64,000 bases of DNA, taken from CAWFQB01 sp965277875 (GTDB taxonomy: Bacteria > Armatimonadota > Chthonomonadetes > Chthonomonadales > Chthonomonadaceae). The notes under the pieces are model-generated. The model was not told the DNA's origin, did no database searches, and saw nothing but the letters and a program-made list of their open reading frames with translations. How positions within the stretch are numbered: the first letter of the stretch is position 1; every line of letters begins with the position of its first letter. Below, in pieces: positions 1-10,428 of the stretch. The position numbers were made by a program, and so were the translations under genes. The stretch spans positions 434,001 to 498,000 of the forward strand of contig CBDIDV010000002.1 of NCBI GenBank assembly GCA_965277875.1, given 5' to 3'.

Positions 1-2
1 TC

Positions 3-941
3 TCCGAACTTGTGCGCAAACACGACAATCTGCTGCTGCTGCTTGCCGGCAACGTCGACCAGGGAGTCGCTGACCGTCTCCACGGGGTTGCGAAACAACT
101 CCGCTGTACAGCCCCCGTGCTAATCCGCAAACAGCCCGGCATTATAGAAGGGCCGCTCTACTATGGCGCTGCCGACATCTTTGTCAGCACGGTCGAGACG
201 CTGCAGGAGTCATTCGGCCTTACTCCACTGGAAGCAATGGCTTCCGGCTTGCCCGTAGTCGCCTCAGACTGGTCAGGCTACCGTGATACGGTCGTTCATG
301 GGCAGACAGGTTTTCTTGTGCCTACGCGCTGGGCGGATTGCAGCTTAGACATCTCCCTGCTTTCTCCTCTATATGACTGGCAGCACGATCACTTGCTGAT
401 TAGCCAATCCATCAGTGTTGATACTGGCGAACTATATCACAGCTTGGATAAACTAATTGGCAATGTTGATTTGCGCTGTAAGTTTGGCGCATCCGCTCGT
501 GAACATGTGTTGGCGAATTTCCACTGGCAACGCGTCGTCGACCGCACCTATGCGTTGTGGAAGGAGTTGCGCAAAGTTGCGGATACCCTTCCTTATCAGC
601 GGCTGGCCGCTCCTACACCAATCGCATCTGACTACTTTCAAGACTTTTGCCACTACGCAACCGAAATTATCAAGCCCACTGCTAACTTGCATCTGACAGA
701 GTCAGGAGTGTTAGCAGCAAAGCAGTTCCCGCAATACCTGCTTCATGCGAACGTCAATCCGCCATTCAATCTTACTGCTCTACAAGTAATGTTACGCTTC
801 GTCAAAGCCGCCCGCATGTTCGGACAAACAATTTCCTTTGATGATCTCGCGGCCCGTATATCTAGCAAACACCCTATGTCCCAAGAGGAAGCCAAGCGTC
901 ATGTCATGTTGCTGGTGAAGTACGGCTTTTTGAAGTTATGA
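3..941 (+). CDS. Glycosyltransferase family 4 (GT-B), 5' end outside window
   Basis: The reading frame is open to the left window edge, so only the last 312 residues are visible. They carry the C-terminal nucleotide-sugar-binding half of a GT-B glycosyltransferase: the E-x7-E signature lies in ESFGLTPLEAMASGLPVV (about nt 208-262), followed by the usual SGYRDTV and GFLVP segments. Proteins of this family transfer a sugar from a nucleotide donor, often for polysaccharide or lipopolysaccharide. After the catalytic domain there is an extra C-terminal stretch of about 100 residues that I do not recognise. Donor and acceptor cannot be told from sequence. The next unit downstream is the 16S gene with its own promoters, so this CDS probably ends an upstream operon. 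Confidence 0.85.
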   Translation, partial: SELVRKHDNLLLLLAGNVDQGVADRLHGVAKQLRCTAPVLIRKQPGIIEGPLYYGAADIFVSTVETLQESFGLTPLEAMASGLPVVASDWSGYRDTVVHGQTGFLVPTRWADCSLDISLLSPLYDWQHDHLLISQSISVDTGELYHSLDKLIGNVDLRCKFGASAREHVLANFHWQRVVDRTYALWKELRKVADTLPYQRLAAPTPIASDYFQDFCHYATEIIKPTANLHLTESGVLAAKQFPQYLLHANVNPPFNLTALQVMLRFVKAARMFGQTISFDDLAARISSKHPMSQEEAKRHVMLLVKYGFLKL

Positions 942-985
942 AATTGGCATGTATTGTTTGCATCGGCTTTGTTTACGCTTTACCC

Positions 986-1014
986 TTGACAAATGGCAGG
1001 GCAGGGTGTATATT
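986..1014 (+). promoter_or_regulatory. 16S promoter P1 (sigma-70 type)
   Basis: TTGACA at 986-991 and TATATT at 1009-1014 are separated by exactly 17 bp. This is a near-consensus housekeeping promoter about 415 bp upstream of the mature 16S start. The region 942-1428 holds no gene. Confidence 0.75.
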
Positions 1015-1126
1015 ACTCTTGCCGCCGCGAACCGGGTAGAAATAAGTTGGCAGACAACTTTCTACACACCGGGCGGAACGCGGCAGGTTTAGATTAAGAC
1101 ACGGTTAAGAAGTACGCATCGCGTCC

Positions 1127-1155
1127 TTGACAAACCTGCTTGTGTGTGGCATACT
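1127..1155 (+). promoter_or_regulatory. 16S promoter P2 (sigma-70 type)
   Basis: TTGACA at 1127-1132 and CATACT at 1150-1155 are 17 bp apart, a second promoter in tandem with P1 as in many rRNA units. A third TTGACA at 1204-1209 has no convincing -10 at the right distance. The remaining leader up to 1428 contains no tRNA or CDS that I can see. Confidence 0.6.
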
Positions 1156-1428
1156 AAAATGTTGCTGCGAACTACTCCAAAGTTGAGCGCAGTGGCAAGA
1201 ACCTTGACAATCACGTAATATGTTTTGTGTGGACTTTGTGTTGTTGTTTGTTTTGCGAGATTAGTGGCTTCGCAAACCGAGCAGAGATACGCTGTCCACG
1301 CGCACCAAGATTGGCTTGCTTGCAGGCTGATGTTTGTTGTGTGGGGGATGGCACAAAAACGTTTGATATGTCGTTACATTCATCGCGGCTTCGGCAGTGA
1401 TGGTTGTTTCGGCTTCTAATCAGGTTAA

Positions 1429-3120
<1,692 letters not shown>

Positions 3121-3302
3121 ATGGACTGCATACGAGAGGTACAGAGTTCGGGAGACGCTTTGCAAGTGATTGCAAGAGGCGGATGCCGCTGTACGATCTC
3201 CGCAGTGTCCAGGTCGGTTCTTTGCATCGGGAAGCCATGTCGCACAATGCGCGGCAGCACAGAGTCCTCACAAAACCGTTCGCGTGATTGTCAACTATAT
3301 AG

Positions 3303-3354
3303 ACTACAACAGGCCGAGCAGGATATTTATTCGCTCGGCCTGTTGTAGTTTTTC
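3303..3354 (+). terminator. Terminator of the 16S-only unit
   Basis: A perfect 17-bp stem (ACTACAACAGGCCGAGC at 3303-3319 with its complement at 3333-3349) and a 13-nt loop are followed by a T run (3349-3353). It lies about 190 nt after the 16S 3' end. Nothing else is recognisable between 3115 and 3302, in particular no tRNA. Confidence 0.92.
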
Positions 3355-3425
3355 TGCTTTCCCCATTGGGTTTGAGCATTGCACGGATGTGCAGATGTAG
3401 GTTGTGGCTGAGGAGTAAACCCGTT

Positions 3426-4403
3426 ATGAGGCTAGGCTTTTGTTCGGCAGGCATGGGCGCTCTCCTCTGTGCGCTTATGTCCTCCAGCCTGCTGCCCACC
3501 GTCTCTTCAGCGAAGCAGTTTGCAAGAGGTGGCCTTGCCAGCATAAAGCAAAATCCGCTGTGGGTATACGAGGCCGAGACGGAAACAACTTCAAGCCTCG
3601 GTGAACATCAGCAAACAAAAATAGTCTTTGATAATGGACGGTATCGTATTGAACGCACCGATACCTCTACTCATGGCTCATTCCAACTATACCCGCCGAC
3701 TACTTCAATAGTAATCCTCAACAGCATACATCCTCCGCTTGTATGGAGTTATGACCAGAAGGCGCACTCTGCCTCCATAAGCGAGTACAGTGCGATCTAC
3801 TACTTTGCCTCGCTGGCAAAAAGAGACGGCATCGCCGCAATGCGGCAGCGTTATCGCGCTCCAGAGCGTGTGCTGACAGCGCAGATGTTGAGCGGGCGGC
3901 AGGGTATGCTGACCGTTCCCTTCTACGGCACTCCCGATCTTTTTATATTTATAGACCCGCAAACAGACCGTTTCTTTTCTCGCAGCTATCGCAGGGTCGG
4001 CGCGGAGAGCGTGGCGGGGCAGAAATGCACCATCTTCGAGTCGGGTGGCCGTGGCAGCTCCAATCCCGGCAGCGTAGACCGCTATTGGGTAGAACCGAAA
4101 TCTCATTTAGTGTTGAAGTTGGAAAGGATAGACTTTTCTAATCCTCGCGCCGCTCAGTATAAGTCTACGATGGTCACGAAGAAGATCACGTTCCTAAAAA
4201 GTTTGCCTGCCTCGGCAATGCAACTGCCGCCGGGAACGACCGCGTACCTGCCGGAGAGCATGAAAGACATTTCGCTTCCTCCCGGCGTTGTGCGGGCGCG
4301 GATGCAGGGGCCGAACGTCCTTCTGGGCTTCGATCCGCAAACCATGTTCAAGCCACAGAGCAATGATACCGGCAACTCTGGCGGCGTGGGACTGGCAAAA
4401 TAG
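3426..4403 (+). CDS. Secreted LolA/RseB-like fold protein of unknown role
   Basis: This 325-residue protein starts with a Sec signal peptide (MRLGFCSAGMGALLCALMSS, cleavage probably after VSSA). The ATG at 3426 is preferred over an upstream TTG because AGGAG lies 10 nt before it and the signal peptide begins there. The body (WVYEAETETTSSLGEHQQTKIVFDN..., later DRYWVEPKSHLVLKLE and LPPGTTAYLP) has the pattern of outer-membrane lipoprotein-sorting (LolA) and MucB/RseB-type beta-sheet domains, which bind acyl chains or sense envelope stress. No catalytic motif is seen. The next gene starts 13 nt after the stop, so the two are probably co-transcribed and share an envelope function. The assignment rests on fold-type pattern only. 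Confidence 0.7.
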   Translation: MRLGFCSAGMGALLCALMSSSLLPTVSSAKQFARGGLASIKQNPLWVYEAETETTSSLGEHQQTKIVFDNGRYRIERTDTSTHGSFQLYPPTTSIVILNSIHPPLVWSYDQKAHSASISEYSAIYYFASLAKRDGIAAMRQRYRAPERVLTAQMLSGRQGMLTVPFYGTPDLFIFIDPQTDRFFSRSYRRVGAESVAGQKCTIFESGGRGSSNPGSVDRYWVEPKSHLVLKLERIDFSNPRAAQYKSTMVTKKITFLKSLPASAMQLPPGTTAYLPESMKDISLPPGVVRARMQGPNVLLGFDPQTMFKPQSNDTGNSGGVGLAK

Positions 4404-4416
4404 GAAAAGCAGAGAT

Positions 4417-6225
4417 ATGCCGCACAGAAACACTTGCCCCGTCCTCCTGATGGTTTGCGTTTGCGGTATGGTCTCGCTTCACCTGCCCGCGCGGACTGCG
4501 AACGCGCAGGCAGTCCCTCCTCCTGTTACCGCCGCTCCCCCTGCTGCCGTTACACCGCAGGCCGCGCTTACTCCCGACCAGCTTAAACAAGATGCGCGGC
4601 TTGCCGCCGTGTTCAATCTGGATGTGCGCGGGGTGGAAATCAAGCGCACACTGGAAGCGATTAGCGCACAGACCAAAATCGGCCTGACCGTGTCCCCGCA
4701 ATGGCAGGACAGGCGCTACACGGGCATGATGCGCCGACAAACCATGCTGAGTTTCATGCTCGCCATCGCCCGGACGTGCCGCATGTCCTGGAAAATACAG
4801 CCCCCGACCGACCCCGCGCCCGCTCCTGCTTCCGCCCCCGTATATGTCCTATTTCAAACCGACGAGCAGCAGCAGGCGGAAAGGCGGCTTGTCGCAGGCT
4901 CGGAGCGCAGGGAGGCCCGTTTTCGCGAGGAACTCAAGGCGCGGCTGACGCAGGCTGTTCAAAACGCGCTTGCGGGTGGCGACCCCACTACGGGACACCT
5001 GGAAGTTCTGCTGCAGGGCTACTCGCCCGAACAGATGGACAGGGCGATGGACTCCGCCTTAGAACCACCAGACATCATCTCGGCGAGCGACCAGTCTCAT
5101 TTCCACAGCCACTTTTTCTACTCCGACGATTTTGCGCGTTTATCCCCCACGCAGCGGAACGCGGTACGCTCCATCGTCGGCAAAGAGCAATACCATCCGA
5201 TTTCCGCAGGTGACGCGGAAGGCGACGCTTCCCCGTCCGCGCCCCCGGATTTCGCCGCCATGCGGGTCGGCCTGATTGCCGCCGCAGGCGGGTTCCGGCT
5301 TGGCGTGATTGAACCGGATGGAAAAGATGTGTGGGTCTCGCCCAGCGTCCATGTCGGTAACGTGCCTTCCATTGACCCGCAGGCGCAGGAAAACGATCTT
5401 GATCCCGCCGTCGAAAAGCAGCTTCGCAGCCTCGGCCTGGTAAACTTCGGCGCGATGCCAATGTCACTGCGTAAAAAGTCCCTTGTGTTTCCCCCCGCGC
5501 TCGACCGCAACAGCCTGAGCGAGTTCCTGGGCAGTATCGCCGGACAGACGGGCCTCGCCTTCTCCTGTGACGACTTTCTTAACTCCCGCGCAACCATTTA
5601 CCCGAACATCCTGGCCGACAAAGCGGGGTACACCGTGGAAGAAGCGCTTGTGCAGATCGCCAAGACCTTTGGACACCGCATGATGTATGCCGAGGGGCGC
5701 ATGTACGCGGACACCTTGACGCCGGGGCTGGACTTGCGCCTGGAGCCACCCGTCAGCGTGATGCGGCGATTGAGCGAACTGACAGAGACCAAACGAAAGC
5801 CGGACATAGAGGATACACTCGCATTCGGGCAATGTACGCGGGCGCAGATCAACTGCATCCTGAGCAAACACCCCATCAAGCGCGTATGGGCAGGGCTGCT
5901 GTTACGCGCGATCCGCGTTCTGCCCTGCCTGCAAATCTATGCCCAACTAACACCTGAAATGCGGGCTTCTGCCGCAAAGGAAGGTCTTAGTTATGTCGGG
6001 CTGTCGCGCGCGCAGCAGCAAATCTTTGACACGCTTGTCAACGCCGGCCTGCCCGCGACAAACACGCCGACGGAAAACTTGCAGTCCGAGCGTTTTCAGT
6101 CTGAGCGTCTGTATGTACGACCTATGCCCTACTTGCTGCCTGGCGGCAAGAGCAAGCCGGGGCTGACATTCCTGATTACGGGCCGTGAAGAGACGCCGCG
6201 CCTTAGACGCTTTACTATTTTCTGA
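4417..6225 (+). CDS. Exported protein with STN (secretin/TonB short N-terminal) domains
   Basis: The start at 4417 gives a 602-residue protein with a signal peptide (ending ARTANAQA) followed by a Pro/Ala-rich linker. Residues about 65-125 (FNLDVRGVEIKRTLEAISAQ, then GLTVSPQWQDRRY) look like an STN module, as found at the N-terminus of secretins and TonB receptors. A second similar module appears near residues 365-430 (SLSEFLGSIAGQTGLAFSCD, VEEALVQIAKTFG). No secretin pore or beta-barrel follows. It may be a periplasmic scaffold acting with the LolA-like protein encoded just upstream. I do not recognise the whole protein. It is followed by a terminator at 6269. Confidence 0.65.
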   Translation: MPHRNTCPVLLMVCVCGMVSLHLPARTANAQAVPPPVTAAPPAAVTPQAALTPDQLKQDARLAAVFNLDVRGVEIKRTLEAISAQTKIGLTVSPQWQDRRYTGMMRRQTMLSFMLAIARTCRMSWKIQPPTDPAPAPASAPVYVLFQTDEQQQAERRLVAGSERREARFREELKARLTQAVQNALAGGDPTTGHLEVLLQGYSPEQMDRAMDSALEPPDIISASDQSHFHSHFFYSDDFARLSPTQRNAVRSIVGKEQYHPISAGDAEGDASPSAPPDFAAMRVGLIAAAGGFRLGVIEPDGKDVWVSPSVHVGNVPSIDPQAQENDLDPAVEKQLRSLGLVNFGAMPMSLRKKSLVFPPALDRNSLSEFLGSIAGQTGLAFSCDDFLNSRATIYPNILADKAGYTVEEALVQIAKTFGHRMMYAEGRMYADTLTPGLDLRLEPPVSVMRRLSELTETKRKPDIEDTLAFGQCTRAQINCILSKHPIKRVWAGLLLRAIRVLPCLQIYAQLTPEMRASAAKEGLSYVGLSRAQQQIFDTLVNAGLPATNTPTENLQSERFQSERLYVRPMPYLLPGGKSKPGLTFLITGREETPRLRRFTIF

Positions 6226-6268
6226 TTGTCTCGTATAATTAGCAGAGAAGCCGTTCCTTTGCAGGTCA

Positions 6269-6299
6269 GCAGGCAGTCGCCGACTGGCCTGCTTTGTTT
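6269..6299 (+). terminator. Rho-independent terminator
   Basis: GCAGG and CAGTC (6269-6278) pair with GACTG and CCTGC (6282-6292, one bulged G) around a GCC loop, followed by TTTGTTT. It closes the 3426-6225 unit and lies just before glnE. Confidence 0.75.
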
Positions 6300-6316
6300 A
6301 TGCCGGGGGAAAGTAT

Positions 6317-9300
6317 TTGCCCGTCCAGCCAATGTTTGATGACGCCGCCATGATGCGCCGATTATTTGCCGATCTGTCAGGGCGCGGCGTAACGCAAGCG
6401 GATACTGCCGCATTTATGCCTCGACTGCTTGCGGCAATCACAGACAGTCCCGACGCGAGTCTTTCTCTTGCCGCTTTGACGCGCTGGACCGCCGCCTGCA
6501 CATCGCCCCAAAACTATATGCCTCTGCTGCTTGAACCGGGCGTTCTCGACCGCTTCTGCTTTGTGACCGGCAGCAGTCCGTATTTTGCAGACCTCCTCTC
6601 CCGCTACCCCGACTACTTTGACATCATCGCCCACCCGGAAAAGTACGGCGGACGCGAGACGCCCGCCCGCCGCTATCTCGAAATCTCCCGCTTGACGGAA
6701 AGCTGTGACACGCCCGATCAACAAGGTGCTGTCCTGCGGCGTTGGAAGGCGCGCGAAATGCTGCAAATCGGCGCGCGTGATTTGCTCGGCCTGGACGCTA
6801 TGCCCACCGCTGCCCGCGAGTTTTCCAATCTGGCGGACGCCTGCGTTCAGGCCGCGCTTGATATTGCCTACGCCTCGCTGCAAGCGAAAGGAAGTTCAAA
6901 TCCCTTAGCCGTTGTCGCGCTTGGCAAATTGGGCGGACAGGAACTCAACTATAGCAGCGACATAGACCTTCTCTTTGTGCATGAAGACAGCCTGCGTCTG
7001 CAAACCGAACTGCATGATGGACGGCGTATCGAAACGGCTGTGTATCTGGGCCGGCTGGCCGAAAACGTCATCCGCATCCTGAGCGACGAGACAGCGGAAG
7101 GACACGTCTTCCGTGTAGACATGAGGCTGCGGCCTGAAGGGCGGTTCGGGCCGCTGACGCGCTCGCTGACCGGATGCCGCGCTTACTACGAAAAATGGGC
7201 GGAGAATTGGGAGCGGCAGGCGCTGCTCAAAGCCCGTTTTGTGGCCGGGAACCGCGCTCTTGGCGAGGCGTTTCTGCATAGTTTGGAGCCGCTGATTTAT
7301 CGGCGTCAAATATCGGGCGCGTTCCTCAACGACATCCGCGTCAACAAGCGCCGCATCGAGCAGACCTGTGCCAGGCGCGGGGAAGAACAGACCAATATCA
7401 AGACCGGGTACGGCGGTATCCGTGACATCGAGTTCATAGTGCAGTTATTGCAGTTGGAATTTGGCAGCAGACAGCCGCGTCTGCGCTCGCCCACTACGCT
7501 GACGGCCCTGACACGGTTAAATGAAGTCGGCTATCTGACCGACCGGGACACCGAAGAACTTGCCGACGATTACAAATGGCTGCGAACGCTCGAACATCGC
7601 CTGCAACTGCTGCACAACGCGCAAACGCAGACCCTGCCGCCATATCCTGACCGCACTGCATGGGAACATCTGGCGCGGCGTATGCGCTCTGCGTCATGCG
7701 AAGCCTTTGAAGACGAACTTGCGATACGGCGCAATCGTGTCCACGCGCATCTGGACATGTTGTTCTATGACCAGGATCGCCGCTTTTATCCGCAATATCC
7801 TGACGATCCGGACCCGATCTGGAAGGACATCGGCGATCTGCTGGATAGTCTGAATACACCCGCCACGCAAGCGACACTTAGAGAGCGACTGGCACAGGCA
7901 GGGTTTCGCGATGTACCGGACGCCCTGCGCCTGCTGGCCCTGATGCGCCACAGCGAGGAGTTTCGGGACGCGCCGCCGCAGTTGTCGCAATGGTTCAAAT
8001 CACTTGCGCCGTTTCTGCTGGAGATGATCGCGCGTAGTCCCGACCCGGATGCCGCGCTTGCGGGGGTGGAAGCTCTTGCGGTTCCCTATCGCGACACCCT
8101 GTATCACCTGTTCCGGGGCCGTCCTGACCTGATGTGGCGCATCGTGCGTCTTGCGAGCGTACCTCCACTCCTCCGGCAACTGGCGCGGCATCAGGAGTGG
8201 ATGCTGCCGCTTCTCGAAGCAGACAGCGCCGGCCTGCCGCTCATCGGCGATGGCGGCGAGCAGGCGCGCGAGGAACAGGCGCAAAGTGATGCGCTGCCCA
8301 CTGCCGCCACCGCGCTCTACTATGAGCGCGAACTGAAAACGCGCATCGAAAAAATTGCCGGTCCGGGCGCAAAGTGGAAGATGATCGCGCTATTCTATCA
8401 GCGCGAGCGGCTGCGAATCGCGGCCCGCGATGTATGGGACGAAGCGGATGTGGCGGATGTGATGACGCGCCTGACACGGCTCGCCGAGGCCATGCTCTGC
8501 GTCATCCTGCGCGTGTGCAGCGAAGCCCGCGCTTCGGCGCACTCCGACCCCACCGGCGCACACCGCGTTCTTGCCCAGGCTGGTATTGTGAGCGTGGGAC
8601 GGCTGGGCGGCGCGGAACTCAATTACAGCAGCGATTGGGATTTGTTATTTGTATATGACGTGGAACGTCCACGCGTTGAGGACATGACTCAGGATACGCG
8701 ACACGCCCTGGTAAGCGGATTGACGCAGGACTTTCTCGCCGCTGTGGAAGCGCTCAATCTGCACGGCGCAAACATCAAGGCGGACCTGCGGCTGCGGCCC
8801 TGGGGGCGGCAGGGCAGTATCATTCTTTCCCTGCGCGGCTATGTGGACTATTATGCAAAACACGCGCAGACGTGGGAACGGCAGGCCGCAACGAAAGCGC
8901 GATTTGTGGCCGGCAATCCGCGTACAGGGCGGCGACTGGAACGCGTTTTGCGGGCCATCAGCAGCGGACGCGGCATTACCGACAGTGAAGACGCGGAAGT
9001 TCAGGCCATGAAAGCCCGTATAGAAAAAGAACGCTTAAATGCGCTGGAACGCCATACCGATCTGAAACTCGGACACGGCGGCCTGAGCGACATCGAATGG
9101 ATCGTACAGCGCTTACAGCTAAAGCACGGCCCTATGTCGCCTTTGATGCGTGTGCCAAATACATTATCCGCCCTCGATGCGCTCGAATCCTTGCGCGCTC
9201 TGGACAAACCGGAAGCGGGCGTACTCGCCTCGGCCTATCGCCTGCTGACGCGCACCCGCAACGCCATGACCCTGCTGGCGGGAACGCCGCAAGATGTGTT

Positions 9301-9472
9301 CCCCGCCGATGCTGTCCGCCGGCGCGTTCTCGCCAAACTGCTCGGCTATGAGGACAGCCTTTTGCTGCGCGCCGAAGAGATTTTACAGGAGGCGGTTCAG
9401 GCCGATATGTACGCCGTCCGCCGCATCTTTGAACGCCGCTTTCAAAACGTCAATGCCACGACGCAGGAATGA
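6317..9472 (+). CDS. glnE: Bifunctional glutamine synthetase adenylyltransferase/deadenylase
   Basis: At 1051 residues this is somewhat longer than E. coli GlnE (946). It has the tandem nucleotidyltransferase layout. The first catalytic motif is GKLGGQELNYSSDIDL (about residue 200) and the second is GRLGGAELNYSSDWDL (about residue 760). Each keeps the D-x-D metal pair and is followed by an R-rich helical domain (DMRLRPEGRFGPLTRS; DLRLRPWGRQGS). The enzyme adds and removes AMP on glutamine synthetase in response to PII. The start is taken as TTG at 6317 because GGGGGAAAG precedes it closely; ATG at 6332 is the alternative. It stands alone between a terminator and a repeat-like spacer. Confidence 0.95.
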   Translation: MPVQPMFDDAAMMRRLFADLSGRGVTQADTAAFMPRLLAAITDSPDASLSLAALTRWTAACTSPQNYMPLLLEPGVLDRFCFVTGSSPYFADLLSRYPDYFDIIAHPEKYGGRETPARRYLEISRLTESCDTPDQQGAVLRRWKAREMLQIGARDLLGLDAMPTAAREFSNLADACVQAALDIAYASLQAKGSSNPLAVVALGKLGGQELNYSSDIDLLFVHEDSLRLQTELHDGRRIETAVYLGRLAENVIRILSDETAEGHVFRVDMRLRPEGRFGPLTRSLTGCRAYYEKWAENWERQALLKARFVAGNRALGEAFLHSLEPLIYRRQISGAFLNDIRVNKRRIEQTCARRGEEQTNIKTGYGGIRDIEFIVQLLQLEFGSRQPRLRSPTTLTALTRLNEVGYLTDRDTEELADDYKWLRTLEHRLQLLHNAQTQTLPPYPDRTAWEHLARRMRSASCEAFEDELAIRRNRVHAHLDMLFYDQDRRFYPQYPDDPDPIWKDIGDLLDSLNTPATQATLRERLAQAGFRDVPDALRLLALMRHSEEFRDAPPQLSQWFKSLAPFLLEMIARSPDPDAALAGVEALAVPYRDTLYHLFRGRPDLMWRIVRLASVPPLLRQLARHQEWMLPLLEADSAGLPLIGDGGEQAREEQAQSDALPTAATALYYERELKTRIEKIAGPGAKWKMIALFYQRERLRIAARDVWDEADVADVMTRLTRLAEAMLCVILRVCSEARASAHSDPTGAHRVLAQAGIVSVGRLGGAELNYSSDWDLLFVYDVERPRVEDMTQDTRHALVSGLTQDFLAAVEALNLHGANIKADLRLRPWGRQGSIILSLRGYVDYYAKHAQTWERQAATKARFVAGNPRTGRRLERVLRAISSGRGITDSEDAEVQAMKARIEKERLNALERHTDLKLGHGGLSDIEWIVQRLQLKHGPMSPLMRVPNTLSALDALESLRALDKPEAGVLASAYRLLTRTRNAMTLLAGTPQDVFPADAVRRRVLAKLLGYEDSLLLRAEEILQEAVQADMYAVRRIFERRFQNVNATTQE

Positions 9473-9735
9473 TAAACCGCGAAACACGCCAAACAAACGA
9501 AAAGAAAACGTAAAAGGCTTTATCCACAGATTACGCAGATTACGCAGATCGAAATACATAGCATGAACAATACGAATGGCCGCGCTGTCGGTTTGCGCCG
9601 ATGCTTGTTTCAACTCCTGTCGATCCTGAGAAATCCTGTTCGTGCTGTCTATTTCCTCACAGGAGCCGGCGCGAGACTCTGCTTTGCCAACGGGGTATAC
9701 TTTAACACGAATGGCGGCGGGGGCAAAGGGGGCGT

Positions 9736-10428
9736 ATGGGGCAGGCGGGCATCATTGGAATTTTACTGGCGGTCAGTTATTTGTTCGGCAGCGTACCGTT
9801 CGGATTGTGGCTGGTCAAGCGGTGGAAGGGCGTGGATCTGCGGTCGGTCGGCAGCGGCAATATCGGCGCGACCAATGTAGGCCGCATCGCGGGGCCGCTC
9901 GGCTACACGCTGGCCTTTACGTTCGACGTTTTCAAAGGCCTGCTGCCGCCCCTGCTGGCGCGTCATTTTGGACTGGCGGCGGGGTGGCAGGTGCTGTCTG
10001 CGCTGTGCGGGGTGATCGGCCACAACTATTCCGTATTTTTAGGTTTCAAGGGCGGCAAGGGCATCGCGACCAGTCTGGGCGCTCTGGTGGGCGTGGCCCC
10101 GTGGGTCGGATTTGGCGCGCTTGGTATATTTCTGCTTGAGTTTCTCACCCTGCGCTGGGTGTCGCTAGGCTCGATTTTAGCCGCGCTTTCCCTGCCTGTC
10201 CTCGCGCTGTGGCTGTATCCCGCACAGCCCGCCGTACTCGCGTTTGCCTGCGTCGCCTGCGCGATGGCCGTTTACAAGCACCGCGCCAACATCCAGCGTC
10301 TGAGGGCCGGAACCGAGCCGAAGGTATGCCTGCCCTGGAACAAAAAGTCGGGCGTAACAAACGAGGCTAAGAACCTTGTCGTTGATAAGAGTGTTGTGGT
10401 TGAAAAGGACGAGCAAGACGCCGTATGA
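9736..10428 (+). CDS. plsY: Glycerol-3-phosphate acyltransferase PlsY
   Basis: A 230-residue multi-pass membrane protein. The PlsY motifs are present: GSVPFGLWLV, the phosphate-binding loop GSGNIGATNVGR, and GHNYSVFLGFKGGKGIATSLG. It transfers acyl from acyl-phosphate to glycerol-3-phosphate, the first step of phospholipid synthesis in bacteria using PlsX/PlsY. The AAAGGGGG element before the ATG supports the start. The stop overlaps the priA start (ATGA). The gap 9473-9735 shows only degenerate repeats of the TCCACAGATTACGCAG kind. Confidence 0.95.
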   Translation: MGQAGIIGILLAVSYLFGSVPFGLWLVKRWKGVDLRSVGSGNIGATNVGRIAGPLGYTLAFTFDVFKGLLPPLLARHFGLAAGWQVLSALCGVIGHNYSVFLGFKGGKGIATSLGALVGVAPWVGFGALGIFLLEFLTLRWVSLGSILAALSLPVLALWLYPAQPAVLAFACVACAMAVYKHRANIQRLRAGTEPKVCLPWNKKSGVTNEAKNLVVDKSVVVEKDEQDAV

